DNA of 64,000 nt. Origin: an uncultured Roseateles sp. (GTDB lineage: Bacteria; Pseudomonadota; Gammaproteobacteria; Burkholderiales; Burkholderiaceae). The notes below the pieces were generated by a model. It was not told the origin of the DNA, searched no databases, and saw nothing but the letters and a program-made list of their open reading frames with translations. The stretch lies in the NCBI GenBank assembly GCA_946886855.1, contig CAMPJJ010000008.1, forward strand, positions 1 through 64,000, given 5' to 3'. A program made the position numbers and the translations under genes. Below are positions 44,654-53,504 of the stretch, in pieces. Within the stretch, counting starts at the first letter, position 1. Each line of letters begins with the position of its first letter.

Positions 44654-47640
44654 ACAAGAGAACCCTCATCGTCGAGGACAGCCTGACGGTCCGGATGGAC
44701 CTGCGGGAGGCGCTCGAGGACGCCGGTTTCGACTGCGTCGAGTGCGCGACGCTGGCGCAGGCCCGGGCCGCGCTGGCCGACGGCATGCCGGCGCTGGTCC
44801 TGCTGGACAACCACCTGCCCGACGGCGACGGCGGCACCTGGCTGGCCGAGCTGCGCGCCACGCCCCAGGGCGGCGGCGACTGCGTCGTGCTGATCCTGTC
44901 CAACGCCTCGCAGGCCGGCGACCGGCTGCGCGGCATCGCGCACGGCGCGGACGAGTACGTCGGCAAGCCCTACGACCGCACGTACGTGGTCGACCGCGCC
45001 CGCGAGCTGGTGCGCCAGCGCCAGGCGCGCGTGCAGACGCCGGATCCGCATGTCGCCTCGGTGCTGCTGATCGACGACAGCGAGACCTTCCGGGAGGCGC
45101 TGTGCGACGCGCTGGAACCGCAGGGCTACGACATCCACATGGCCGCGCATGGCGAGGAAGGCCTGCGCCAGGCCGCGGCGCTGCGGCCCAACGCGGTGAT
45201 CGTGGACCAGCACATGCCGGGCATCGACGGCGCCGCGGTGATCCGCCGGTTGCGGCTGGACCCGGCGCTGCGCCACACGCCCTGCCTGCTGCTGACCGCG
45301 GACGAAGGTCCGGAGGCGGAGCTGCGCGCGCTGGAAGCCGGCGCCGATGCGTTCGCGCGCAAGCAGGACGACGTGGACCTGATCCTGGCGCGCGTCGCCG
45401 CGATGCTGCGCAGCGCGAAGTCCAGCCTGCCCGACCAGGGCGCGAGCCTGTCCGGCCCCAAGCGTCTGCTGCTGGTCGACGACAGCGCGAACGTGCTGGC
45501 GGAACTCGGCGCCATGCTGCGCGACGACGGCTACGACGTGATCGCCGCCGGCACCGGCGAGCTGGCGCTGGAACTGCTGGCGGTGCAGCCGGTGGACGCC
45601 GTGCTGCTCGACGTGCAGATGCCCGGCATCGGCGGACTGGAGACCTGCCGGCGCATCAAGTCCGCGCCCGCCCTGCGCGACATCCCGGTGGTGCTGCTGA
45701 CCGCCTTCGAAGGGCGGGCCTCGATGCTGGCCGGGCTCGAGGCCGGCGCCGACGACTACGTGGTCAAGGCCAACGGCGAGGTCGAGCTGCTCAAGGCCCG
45801 GCTGCGCGCGCAGCTGCGCCGCAAGCAGTTCGAGGACGAGGCCCGCCGCGTCCACGCCGAGCTGCACAGCAGCGCGATGGAGGCCGCCGAGGCGCGCGCC
45901 GCGCGCGACCTGGCCGACAGCCGCGCCGAGCTGCTGGCCGTGCTGCAGCAGCGCAACGACGCCCTGGAGCAGCTCAACGCCGAACTCAGCCGCGCCAGCA
46001 GCGCCAAGACCGCCTTCCTGTCGACCATGTCGCACGAGCTGCGCACGCCGCTGAACGCCGTCATCGGCTTCGCGCAGCTGATGCGCGACGGTGCGGCGGG
46101 GCCGGTCAGCGACCGCCAGGCCGAGTTCTGCAACCACATCCACAACGCGGGGCAGCATCTGCTGTCGCTGGTCAACGATCTGCTGGACATGGCCAAGATC
46201 GAGGCCGGCCGGGTCGACCTGGACATCGAGCCGGTCGACCTCGACGAGCTGCTGCGCGACGCGCTGACCATCGTCCAGGAGCGCACGCGGCTGAACCGCA
46301 TCCAGATGGACTTCTTCGGTGTCGGCGGCAACCAGCGGCTGTGCGTCGACCGCCGCCGGCTGCGGCAGATCATCTACAACCTGCTGTCCAACGCCGCGAA
46401 GTTCACGCCCAAGGGCGGGAACATCCGGCTGGAGGCGCGCCGGGTGACGCGGCTGCGCGCCCGCGAGGCGCTGCCGGGCTTCCCGGACGGGCGGCGTTCG
46501 GAGCTGCCGGACAGCGAGTACGGCGAGTTCATCCAGATCAGCGTGACCGACAACGGCATCGGCATCCCGCGGGAGGGACTGGACAAGCTCTTCCAGCCCT
46601 TCAACCAGGTCCGCAACGTGCTGACGCACAAGGTCGAGGGCACCGGCCTGGGACTGGCGACGGTGGCGCGCCTGGTGCAGCTGCACGGCGGCGCGGTGGC
46701 CGTGAGCAGCGCGCCGGACCAGGGCAGCTGCTTCACCTGCTGGCTGCCGTGGCGCGATCCGGTGGTGCCCGACGTCATCCTGCCGGACGAGCCCGGCGCG
46801 CGCCCGCTGGCGCTGGTGATCGAGCACAACGCGCCGGCCGCGGCGCTGATGCAGACGCAGCTGAACGCGGCGGGCTTCCGCGTGCGCCACGTGTCCTCCG
46901 CGGAGGCGGCGTTGGCGCTGGCGCCGCAGCTGCGGCCCGACCTGATCACGCTGGAGGTCAACCTGCCGGGCGGGCTGGACGGCTGGGAGCTGCTGTCGCG
47001 CCTGAAGAACCTGCCGGGCTGGGCGCACATCCCGGTGGTGGTGGTGTCGGTCGATGCGGGGCAGGAGGTGGCCTTGTCGCTCGGCGCGTCGGCGGTGCTG
47101 CACAAGCCGGTCTCGCGCAAGGCGCTGAGCAAGGAGCTGGAGATGCTCGGCTTCAAGCCGACGGCCACGCGCAAGTTCCTGGTGCTGGCGATCAGCGACG
47201 CGCCGGGCGACCTGCAGTCCCTCAGCGCGCACCTGTCGCAGCCGGGCTTCTCGGTGCTGCGCGCGACCGGCGGCAAGGAAGGCATCGAGCTGGCGCGCCG
47301 CCACGTGCCCGACCTGATCGTGCTGGACCTGCTGATGACCGAGGTCGACGGCATCGGCGTCGTCGAGGCGCTGCAGCGCGATCCGTTGACGGCGGCGATC
47401 CCGGTCATCGTCGTGGCGGCCTCGCAGCTGACGACGCGCGACCGCGAGCTGCTCAACCGCCACGTGCAGCGCGCGACCGCCGTCCGCGATCCGGCCGTCG
47501 ACGGCGCGGCGCCGGCACCGGGTGCGCCGGGTGCGCCGGGCGCCCGCGGGCCGTCCCAGCCTCAGGGACACTTCATGGACGAGGTCAAGCGCGCGATCAG
47601 CCGCACGAGCTGGGGCGACCTCGATCCGCTGGACGAATGA
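44650..47640 (+). CDS. Hybrid histidine kinase with five receiver domains
   Basis: 996 residues, soluble (no membrane segments). Domain order: REC1 (Asp53), REC2 (Asp186), REC3 (Asp321), coiled coil, HisKA with His462 (STMSHELRTPLNAVIGF), HATPase (NLLSNAAKFTPKGG; VTDNGIGIP; GTGLGLATVARL), REC4 and REC5 (Asp893), then a short tail ending DEVKRAISRTSWGDLDPLDE. REC4 has Glu769 where the phospho-accepting Asp should be (LITLEVNLPGG). It probably takes phosphate from CheA onto the N-terminal receivers and is the main output of the operon in place of a GGDEF protein. Starts by ATGA overlap with cheB. Confidence 0.88.
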   Translation: MNKRTLIVEDSLTVRMDLREALEDAGFDCVECATLAQARAALADGMPALVLLDNHLPDGDGGTWLAELRATPQGGGDCVVLILSNASQAGDRLRGIAHGADEYVGKPYDRTYVVDRARELVRQRQARVQTPDPHVASVLLIDDSETFREALCDALEPQGYDIHMAAHGEEGLRQAAALRPNAVIVDQHMPGIDGAAVIRRLRLDPALRHTPCLLLTADEGPEAELRALEAGADAFARKQDDVDLILARVAAMLRSAKSSLPDQGASLSGPKRLLLVDDSANVLAELGAMLRDDGYDVIAAGTGELALELLAVQPVDAVLLDVQMPGIGGLETCRRIKSAPALRDIPVVLLTAFEGRASMLAGLEAGADDYVVKANGEVELLKARLRAQLRRKQFEDEARRVHAELHSSAMEAAEARAARDLADSRAELLAVLQQRNDALEQLNAELSRASSAKTAFLSTMSHELRTPLNAVIGFAQLMRDGAAGPVSDRQAEFCNHIHNAGQHLLSLVNDLLDMAKIEAGRVDLDIEPVDLDELLRDALTIVQERTRLNRIQMDFFGVGGNQRLCVDRRRLRQIIYNLLSNAAKFTPKGGNIRLEARRVTRLRAREALPGFPDGRRSELPDSEYGEFIQISVTDNGIGIPREGLDKLFQPFNQVRNVLTHKVEGTGLGLATVARLVQLHGGAVAVSSAPDQGSCFTCWLPWRDPVVPDVILPDEPGARPLALVIEHNAPAAALMQTQLNAAGFRVRHVSSAEAALALAPQLRPDLITLEVNLPGGLDGWELLSRLKNLPGWAHIPVVVVSVDAGQEVALSLGASAVLHKPVSRKALSKELEMLGFKPTATRKFLVLAISDAPGDLQSLSAHLSQPGFSVLRATGGKEGIELARRHVPDLIVLDLLMTEVDGIGVVEALQRDPLTAAIPVIVVAASQLTTRDRELLNRHVQRATAVRDPAVDGAAPAPGAPGAPGARGPSQPQGHFMDEVKRAISRTSWGDLDPLDE

Positions 47641-47704
47641 CCACGACCGGCACCTGTGGAATGGATACGACCGGCACCTCTGCCGGGCGAGACACGAGAT
47701 CACG

Positions 47705-48484
47705 ATGCAAGCGACTGCGATGCCCATGACCCTCGTCCTCGTCGAGGACTCGTTGACCATCCGCCGGCAGCTGCTGCAGCAGCTGGCGTCGGTGCCCGGG
47801 CTGCGGGTGGTCGGCGAGGCCGCCGACGAGACCACAGCCCTCACGCTGATCGGCCACCTGCGGCCGGACGCCGTGCTGCTGGACCTGTCGCTCGCGCAGG
47901 GCGGCTCCGGCCTGGCGGTGCTGAAGGCGCTGCGCAAGCAGGGCTACGCGGGACAGGTGCATGTGCTGTCGCACCAGACCGACGCCTACCGCGCGGCGGT
48001 GCTGGCGGCCGGCGCGAACGGCTTCTTCGACAAGGCCGAGGAGCTCGACGTGATGCTGCGCCAGCTCATCGGCCAGGCGGAGCTGCCGGCGCCGCAGCCG
48101 CTTTCCCCGGAGGCGCTGCGCGAGCGGCTGGACCAGACGGTGAGGCTCGCGATGCGGGACGGCTCGGAGGTCGTCGTGCACGTCATCGCGGGGCCGGCCG
48201 CCTCGCTGACGCCCTTGGCGGCGCAACTGATCGTCGGGCTGGACAGCGCCGACCTGGTCGGCTGGCGTGAGGCGCCGGGCGTTGCGCCGGATGAGGCACC
48301 AGGTGATGCGCAGCTCTGCGTCGTGCAGATCGACAGCGACGACACGCCCACGCTGCGCGAGCGGCTGGACGTCCTGGCGCCGGACACGCGGCTGGGGCAG
48401 GCGCGCCTGCCCGACGACGCGCTCTCCGCGGGTGGGCTGATGGCGGTGGCCGAGCTGCGGGCACTGGGGAAGTTGCCGTCCTGA
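47705..48484 (+). CDS. Response regulator with unassigned C-terminal domain
   Basis: 259 residues from ATG 47705 (MQATAMPMTLVLVED); ATG 47720 is possible. Receiver domain at about 6-125: LVLVEDSLTIRRQLLQQL, phospho-acceptor in VLLDLSLAQGGSGLA, and FDKAEELDVML near the end. The C-terminal half (about 135-259) matches no DNA-binding or enzymatic domain I recognise; it may bind a partner. It follows the hybrid kinase by 64 bases and is the last gene of the chemosensory operon, so it is a likely second output. Confidence 0.8.
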   Translation: MQATAMPMTLVLVEDSLTIRRQLLQQLASVPGLRVVGEAADETTALTLIGHLRPDAVLLDLSLAQGGSGLAVLKALRKQGYAGQVHVLSHQTDAYRAAVLAAGANGFFDKAEELDVMLRQLIGQAELPAPQPLSPEALRERLDQTVRLAMRDGSEVVVHVIAGPAASLTPLAAQLIVGLDSADLVGWREAPGVAPDEAPGDAQLCVVQIDSDDTPTLRERLDVLAPDTRLGQARLPDDALSAGGLMAVAELRALGKLPS

Positions 48485-48684
48485 GGCTGTGACACGCGGG
48501 CGACCGCGGTCATGACTCGAACGGGTCAGCATTTCCAGGTCATGCCCCGACTTGAACCTCGGCCAACGGGCGCCTAAGTTCGGCGAACAGCTGAAACGAC
48601 GTCTCGGCGGCACCACCCTGCCCGCCCGGTACTTGAGTTGCCCCCGCCGACTGGATTACTCTTCGTCGCAGGAGGTCAACGACC

Positions 48685-49245
48685 GTGGACGTTCTCCAGC
48701 TGGACATCTCGGGCCGACCGCAGGCCTGGATCTCGTCGAAGGAAGCAGCGGTGCTGTATGCCAGCGACGCCATCGCGTGGACGCTGGGGGAACCCTTCCA
48801 CGTCCTGCGCGGCGGGTACCAGCGGCTGACCGGGCTGCAATCGCGGATCGAGCTGCATCCGATCGTGGCGGTCCGCGGCGCGGTGCCGAGCCGCGCGTGG
48901 CGCCAGGCGCCGGCCTTGTCCAACTTCAAGCTCTTCGCGCGGGATCGCCATGTCTGCGCCTATTGCGGGCATGTGCTGCATGCGGACCTGCTGACGCGGG
49001 AGCACATCCAGCCGGTATCGCGCAACGGCCGCGACACCTGGATGAACTGCATCACCGCCTGCCGCGCCTGCAACGGCCGCAAGGGCAACCGCACGCCGGA
49101 GGAGGCGCACATGGCCCTGCTCTACCTGCCCTATGTGCCCAGCCTGCATGAGGACATGATCCTGCGCGGCCGCCGCATCGTGGCGGACCAGATGGAGTTC
49201 CTGCTGGCGAGCGTGCCGAAATCGTCGCGCCTGTATCCGATCTAG
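48685..49245 (+). CDS. HNH endonuclease
   Basis: 186 residues. GTG start at 48685 preceded by GGAGGT at 8 bases. The zinc-binding HNH core is intact: CAYCG (about 90-94), LTREHIQPVSRNGRDTWMNC (about 102-121) with the His-Asn residues, and CRACNGRKGNRTPEEA (about 125-140). The family includes free-standing nucleases of unknown purpose in many Burkholderiales genomes. It is monocistronic, with no restriction-modification or phage genes near it. DNA cleavage in repair or host defence is possible but unproven. Confidence 0.87.
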   Translation: MDVLQLDISGRPQAWISSKEAAVLYASDAIAWTLGEPFHVLRGGYQRLTGLQSRIELHPIVAVRGAVPSRAWRQAPALSNFKLFARDRHVCAYCGHVLHADLLTREHIQPVSRNGRDTWMNCITACRACNGRKGNRTPEEAHMALLYLPYVPSLHEDMILRGRRIVADQMEFLLASVPKSSRLYPI

Positions 49246-49470
49246 CGCGACGCGCAGCGCGATCCGCGACGCGCCGGACGCCCGGCCTTGCCCGCGCTGC
49301 CAGCGCAGTCGTTCCGCCCGGCTTAAGAGCCTCCAAAGCGGACTCCTGTAGAGTCTTTCCATGCCCCTGCGTGGGGGCGGCATGCCGCATGCCGTCGAGG
49401 TAAAGACTTGTTGCCTGGTCAACGGCGACGCACTGATGTTCGTTGGCCGTGCATCGAATGGAGAACTGAG

Positions 49471-49938
49471 ATGAAGAAGCTGCTGATTGCCACAATGGTG
49501 GTGGCCCTGGCCGCCTGCACCACCACGAATCCCGACGTCATCCAGCGCGGCGACGCGCAGCGCATGTCGCAGGTGCAGGACGCCACGGTGCTGTCCTGGC
49601 GCCCGGTGACGGTGGACGGCTCGCAGAGCGGCGTCGGCGCGGTCGCCGGTGCGGTGGCGGGCGGCGTGGCCGGCGGCAGCGTCGGCGGCAGCCGGGAGGG
49701 CGTCATCGTCGGCGTGCTGGGCGCGGTGGCCGGCGCGGCACTGGGCAACGCGGTGGAGCGCAGCACGACGAAGGAACAGGCGGTCGAGATCCTGCTGCAG
49801 CTGCGCAACGGCGAACGTCGCGCGATCGTCCAGGCCCAGGGCAACGAGAACTTCGCCTCCGGCGAGCCGGTGATCATCGTCACCACCGGCGGGAAGTCGC
49901 GCGTGATGCGCGCACCGGCGGCGACGCGGACGAACTGA
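49471..49938 (+). CDS. Outer-membrane lipoprotein with glycine-zipper (SlyB-like)
   Basis: 155 residues from ATG 49471 (MKKLLIATMVVALAACTTT). The lipobox LAAC places the lipidated Cys at residue 16. A glycine-zipper region lies at about 55-95 (GVGAVAGAVAGGVAGG; GVLGAVAGAALGNAVE), a two-helix membrane hairpin seen in SlyB/Pcp proteins. The C-terminal beta-rich part ends the protein. It likely stabilises the outer membrane. A possible -10 (TAGAGT, 49349-49354) implies a long leader of about 115 nt. A terminator follows the gene. Confidence 0.85.
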   Translation: MKKLLIATMVVALAACTTTNPDVIQRGDAQRMSQVQDATVLSWRPVTVDGSQSGVGAVAGAVAGGVAGGSVGGSREGVIVGVLGAVAGAALGNAVERSTTKEQAVEILLQLRNGERRAIVQAQGNENFASGEPVIIVTTGGKSRVMRAPAATRTN

Positions 49939-49982
49939 ACGCTGCTCAGACGAGCGCACCTTGCGCTCGGCAACAAGACAAC

Positions 49983-50004
49983 GAAGGGGCCTCGCAGCCC
50001 CTTC
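49983..50004. terminator. Rho-independent terminator after the lipoprotein gene
   Basis: GAAGGGGC / GCCCCTTC stem with a short loop, followed by TTGCGTTTC on the + strand. The convergent hepT remnant ends at 50026, so it may serve both strands. Confidence 0.65.
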
Positions 50005-50025
50005 TTGCGTTTCTGGCTCCGACGA

Positions 50026-50389
50026 TCAACCCTGGTCGATCGCGGACGCTTGCACCGCAGGCAATTGCCTCAACAGGTCGACAACACGTCCATCCACCGT
50101 TTCCCAGATCAAATGGATGTTGATGTCGATGGCGCGATGCGCAATCCGATTTCGCAGCCCACGCATGAGGCGCCACGGCACGTGCGCATTGGCGGCGAGG
50201 AACGGCTCATGCTCCGCCAGCAGCCTCGCCGCGGCTTCTTCCCAACACCAGGAGATTGAAAAGCACAGCGTGTTGCGTCTTCTTGTCTGCCAGAAAATCA
50301 ACCTTGCCGAGTCCGTCCACATGGCTGCACGCGAAGCGCGCGGCTTCCTGCATGTGCTCCAAATGATCGACCACCGTGAAACGGCTCAT
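50026..50389 (-). pseudogene. hepT: HepT-type toxin (HEPN RNase), broken by a frameshift
   Basis: Reading from ATG 50389 gives MSRFTVVDHLEHMQEAARF through HAVLFNLLVLG, the first half of a HepT HEPN domain. The rest of the domain (EAAARLLAEHEPFLAANA, then MRGLRNRIAHRAIDIN) continues in another frame to 50026. The join is one extra base near 50239-50240 (minus strand GGGAAGAAG where GGGAGAAG would restore the frame). The R-x4-H RNase motif is present as RNRIAH, but the Tyr of the usual HxY target is Ala. Overlaps mntA by four bases. Sequencing error or programmed frameshifting are alternatives. Confidence 0.8.
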
Positions 50390-50679
50390 ACAGGCCGCGC
50401 CTCGGCGAGAACCTGACTGCGATACTTGGTCGGCACCTCAGGTGGCGTCAGCAGGCACACGGGAACGCCCAGCGCTTCTTCGAGGTCGAGGTAAAGCCCC
50501 CCGAGATCGAACAGTGAGGCCCCGGGCAGCGCGTCCACCAACAAATCCAATTCTTCGTTGTCTTCATCCTTGCCATGCAGCACCGATCCATACACACGCA
50601 AGTTGGTCGTGGCGGGGTACCGGGCCAGGATGGCGCCCAGTTGGTCCCGCTTCAGGGCGAGTGCTTCAGAGGGTTTCAT
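50386..50679 (-). CDS. mntA: MNT-type nucleotidyltransferase antitoxin
   Basis: 97 residues, the size of minimal nucleotidyltransferases paired with HepT. The GS motif appears as RVYGSVLHGKDEDNEELDLLVD (about 29-50). In active antitoxins the motif is GSx10DxD; here the first Asp position is Glu (EELD), which may reduce AMP transfer. These antitoxins act by AMPylating a Tyr in HepT. It is first in the two-gene unit, and its stop overlaps the hepT start (ATGA). Local base composition is less GC-rich than flanks, as for acquired modules. Confidence 0.83.
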   Translation of the reverse strand: MKPSEALALKRDQLGAILARYPATTNLRVYGSVLHGKDEDNEELDLLVDALPGASLFDLGGLYLDLEEALGVPVCLLTPPEVPTKYRSQVLAEARPV

Positions 50680-50766
50680 TCACGCTCCTTCCGCTGCGGC
50701 AACTTCACCGCAGTCAGAAAAGGATAAGCCGGCTCCGACCCGCTCAAAACGAGCGGTGTTGCGGAA

Positions 50767-51348
50767 TCACTTCACCCGCTGCTTCTCCAGCTTGCGTGCC
50801 AGCGTGCGCCGGTGCATGCCCAGCCGCCGCGCGGTTTCCGAGATGTTGAAGTCCGTCGCCGCCAGGGTCTCGTGGATGTGCTCCCACTCCAGCGTCTTGA
50901 TGGACGTGGTCGCACGGTCGGTGACCTCGACCTCCGCGTCGCCCTGCGCGCGCGAGAACGCGGCCTCGATGTCGTCGGTGTTCGCCGGCTTGGCCAGGTA
51001 GTGCCGCGCGCCCAGCTTGATCGCCTCCACCGCCGTCGCGATGCTGGCGTAGCCGGTCAGCACCACGATCACCATCTCCGGATCGTGCTCGTGCAGCGTC
51101 TGCACGCAGGCCAGGCCCGAGCCGCCGCCCGCCAGCTTCAGGTCGACGACCGCGTACTCCGGCGCCTCCTCCGGGCCGCGATCGGTCAGCAGCTTGTGCA
51201 CCTGCTCCACGCTCGTCGCGCGCAGCACCTGATAGCCCCGGCGCTCGAACGAACGCGACAGCGTGCGCGCGAACGCGTCGTCGTCCTCGACGATCAGCAG
51301 CAGGCGGTCGGTATCGGCGATCAGGTCATCCGGCATCATGGGCGGCAT
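50767..51348 (-). CDS. regA: Redox response regulator, RegA/PrrA family
   Basis: 193 residues from ATG 51348; an in-frame TTG at 51363 is possible but GGAG lies nine bases before the ATG. The receiver domain (about 15-130) has the acidic pocket VEDDDAF and phospho-acceptor Asp69 (AVVDLKLAGGGSG). The C-terminal Fis-type HTH reads FNISETARRLGMHRRTLARK (about 165-184). This is the global redox regulator known in proteobacteria for respiration and energy genes. It overlaps the regB stop by 23 bases and ends the cyo-surf1-reg row. Confidence 0.9.
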   Translation of the reverse strand: MPPMMPDDLIADTDRLLLIVEDDDAFARTLSRSFERRGYQVLRATSVEQVHKLLTDRGPEEAPEYAVVDLKLAGGGSGLACVQTLHEHDPEMVIVVLTGYASIATAVEAIKLGARHYLAKPANTDDIEAAFSRAQGDAEVEVTDRATTSIKTLEWEHIHETLAATDFNISETARRLGMHRRTLARKLEKQRVK

Positions 51349-52735
51349 TGTCGGGGACTCCAAGAGGCGCCAGCGCGGACAGGGGCATGCGGATCTCCAC
51401 TTCCGCGCCGCCGCCCTCCTCCGCCAGCCGGTTGCGCGCCTGCAGCTTCCCGCCCAGCGAGCGCACCACGTTCAGCGCGAGGAACAGGCCCAGCCCGCCG
51501 CCCGCCCGGCCCTTGCTCGATTGATACGGCTTGCCGAAGCGCTCCAGCATCTCCGGCAGGAAGCCGGCCCCGCGGTCGCTCACGCGCAGCACCAGCTCGC
51601 CGTCCTCGGCGAGCGCGCGCAGCGTCACCGGGCGGCCGGGCGCGGCCTCGAGCGCGTTGTCCAGCACGTTGTCGATCATCTGCTTGAGCCCGACGTCCGA
51701 CACGATGCGCACCTTCGGCAGGTCCGGCGCCGGCAGGTACTCGAGGCCGTGATGCGGGCGCGTCGCGCGCCAGTGCCCGGCCAGTTCGTCGAGGAAGGCC
51801 TGCAGCGTGGTCACCGTCGGCGCCTCGCCGCGCAGCTCGCCCGCCGACATCAGGATGCCGCTGACGATGGACTTGCAGCGGCCCAGCTGGATCTGCATCT
51901 CCTCGATCTCCTCGCGCAGCTCCGGATCGCCGGCGAAGGGGGCCATCCGCGACCAGTCGCCCAGGATCACCGACAGCGTCGCCAGCGGCGTGCCCAGCTC
52001 GTGCGCCGCGCCCGAGGCCAGCAGGCCCATGCGGACGATGTGCTCCTCCTCGGCGGCGCGCTGGCGCAGGTCGGCCAGGCGCGCGTCGCGCTGGCGCAGG
52101 TTGCGCCCGATGCGCTGGATGAAGATCACCAGCAGCGCCGCGTTGATCGCGAAGCAGATCAGCAGGCCGCCGATGTAGTGCGTCGGCAGCGCCAGGCCTT
52201 CCATGTCCGGCACCAGCAGCGGCTGGTGCCACTGCGTCAGCGCGACGAAGCAGCCGCCCGTCACCGCCACCGTGAACCAGATGTAGCGCGAGGGCAGCAG
52301 CACCGCGCCCACCGCGATCTGCAGCAGGAACAGGAAGATGAAAGGGTTGGTGACGCCGCCGCTGTAGTACAGCTGGCCGCTCAGCACCGCGATGTCGACG
52401 AGCAGGCCGGCGAAGAGCTCGGCGTTGCGCACGCTCGGCACCCAGCGCGTGCGCAGCCAGCAGGCGACGTTGAACAGCACCAGGATCGCCAGCAGCGTCA
52501 TCATCTCCGGCATGGGCAGCCGGATGTGCAGCGCGAAATGCACCGACAGCACCGTGCCGAACTGACCCGCCGCCGCCAGCCAGCGCAGCTGCACCAGCTG
52601 CTGCAGGTTGTTGCGGCCGGCCTGCAGCGCGCCCTCGCCGGAGGAGTCCCCGATGCCCAGCGCCCCGGCCGCGCTGTCGAGGTAGCGGCTGTCGTCGGGG
52701 TGGTCGTCGTCCGGATCGGGACGGTTCAGCGGCAT
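51326..52735 (-). CDS. regB: Redox sensor histidine kinase, RegB/PrrB family
   Basis: 469 residues. About six membrane segments (about 48-210) hold the quinone-sensing heptad GGVTNPF (126-132), diagnostic for RegB. The H-box AHELGTPLATLSV (His245) follows a short coiled coil, then a HATPase domain (DNVLDNALEAAPGRP; VSDRGAGFLPEML; GGLGLFLALNVVRSLGG). It autophosphorylates under reducing conditions and passes phosphate to RegA, whose gene overlaps it. The start at 52735 is 10 bases downstream of the SURF1 stop, so it is co-transcribed with the cyo genes. Confidence 0.92.
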   Translation of the reverse strand: MPLNRPDPDDDHPDDSRYLDSAAGALGIGDSSGEGALQAGRNNLQQLVQLRWLAAAGQFGTVLSVHFALHIRLPMPEMMTLLAILVLFNVACWLRTRWVPSVRNAELFAGLLVDIAVLSGQLYYSGGVTNPFIFLFLLQIAVGAVLLPSRYIWFTVAVTGGCFVALTQWHQPLLVPDMEGLALPTHYIGGLLICFAINAALLVIFIQRIGRNLRQRDARLADLRQRAAEEEHIVRMGLLASGAAHELGTPLATLSVILGDWSRMAPFAGDPELREEIEEMQIQLGRCKSIVSGILMSAGELRGEAPTVTTLQAFLDELAGHWRATRPHHGLEYLPAPDLPKVRIVSDVGLKQMIDNVLDNALEAAPGRPVTLRALAEDGELVLRVSDRGAGFLPEMLERFGKPYQSSKGRAGGGLGLFLALNVVRSLGGKLQARNRLAEEGGGAEVEIRMPLSALAPLGVPDNAAHDAG

Positions 52736-52745
52736 GGTCGTGGTC

Positions 52746-53504
52746 TCAGTCCGCCGCGCGGCGTCGCTCCGCGCGCCACAGCCAGACGCCCACGCCGGCG
52801 AGCATCGCCGCCATCGCGAACCAGGTCAGCGCGTACTGCAGATGATGGTTGTTGAAGCGCACCACCGTCAGCCCGCCACGCGGCCACTGCGTCTGGTCGT
52901 CCGCCGCGGCGGCGTCGACGAAGTACGGCGCCACCGGCCCCTCGACGACCTTTCTCGCCTTGGCGATCGCATCGACGTCGCGCGAGTACCAGCGGTCCTG
53001 CGCCGGCTCGTTCTTGCGCAGCAGGCTGCCCCCGGGCTCCGTCAGCCGCAGCAGGCCGATGACGCGGTCCTCGCCCTGCGTCTCCGACGCCGTGCGCGAC
53101 GCGCGGGTCTTGAACTCGGGGGGCACGAAGCCGCGGTTCACCAGCACCCAGTCGCCGCGTTCGGTGCGCAGCGGCGTCAGCACCCAGTAGCCGGTGCCCA
53201 GCTCGGTGCTCGCGCCCACCAGCGTCTCGCGCGCGTGGTCGAAGGTGCCGGTGAGCACGACCTTGCGGTACTCGTCGCCGTCCTTCGTGATCGCGTCCCA
53301 GCGGTCCGCGCCGGGCGCGCGCTCGGGCGCGGCGGCCAGGCGCTTGTCCAGCCGCGCGATCAGGTCCTCCTTCCAGGCCAGCCGCTGCACCTGCCAGACG
53401 CCGAGGAAAACGAACAACACAAACGAAAGGGCCGCGCCCAGCAGCAACGCCCAGAAGGCGATGCCGCGGCGCGGCCGCAGCGGTTCCGGGGGGAACTCGG
53501 TCAT
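52746..53504 (-). CDS. SURF1-family cytochrome oxidase assembly protein
   Basis: 252 residues with two membrane segments: about 15-33 (AFWALLLGAALSFVLFVFLG) and near the C-terminus (about 220-238). FLGVWQVQRLAWKEDLIARL and GYWVLTPLRTERGDWVLVNRGFVP are SURF1 hallmarks. SURF1 assists haem insertion into terminal oxidases. Its ATG overlaps the cyoD stop (TGATG), so it belongs to the cyo operon. SURF1 is better known for haem a enzymes, so its role for the quinol oxidase is inferred from position. Confidence 0.9.
   Translation of the reverse strand: MTEFPPEPLRPRRGIAFWALLLGAALSFVLFVFLGVWQVQRLAWKEDLIARLDKRLAAAPERAPGADRWDAITKDGDEYRKVVLTGTFDHARETLVGASTELGTGYWVLTPLRTERGDWVLVNRGFVPPEFKTRASRTASETQGEDRVIGLLRLTEPGGSLLRKNEPAQDRWYSRDVDAIAKARKVVEGPVAPYFVDAAAADDQTQWPRGGLTVVRFNNHHLQYALTWFAMAAMLAGVGVWLWRAERRRAAD

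Noticed and set aside
48685..49245. HNH gene as part of a restriction system or prophage
   Set aside because: Neighbours are a response regulator and a lipoprotein gene; no methylase, terminase or capsid genes are present.
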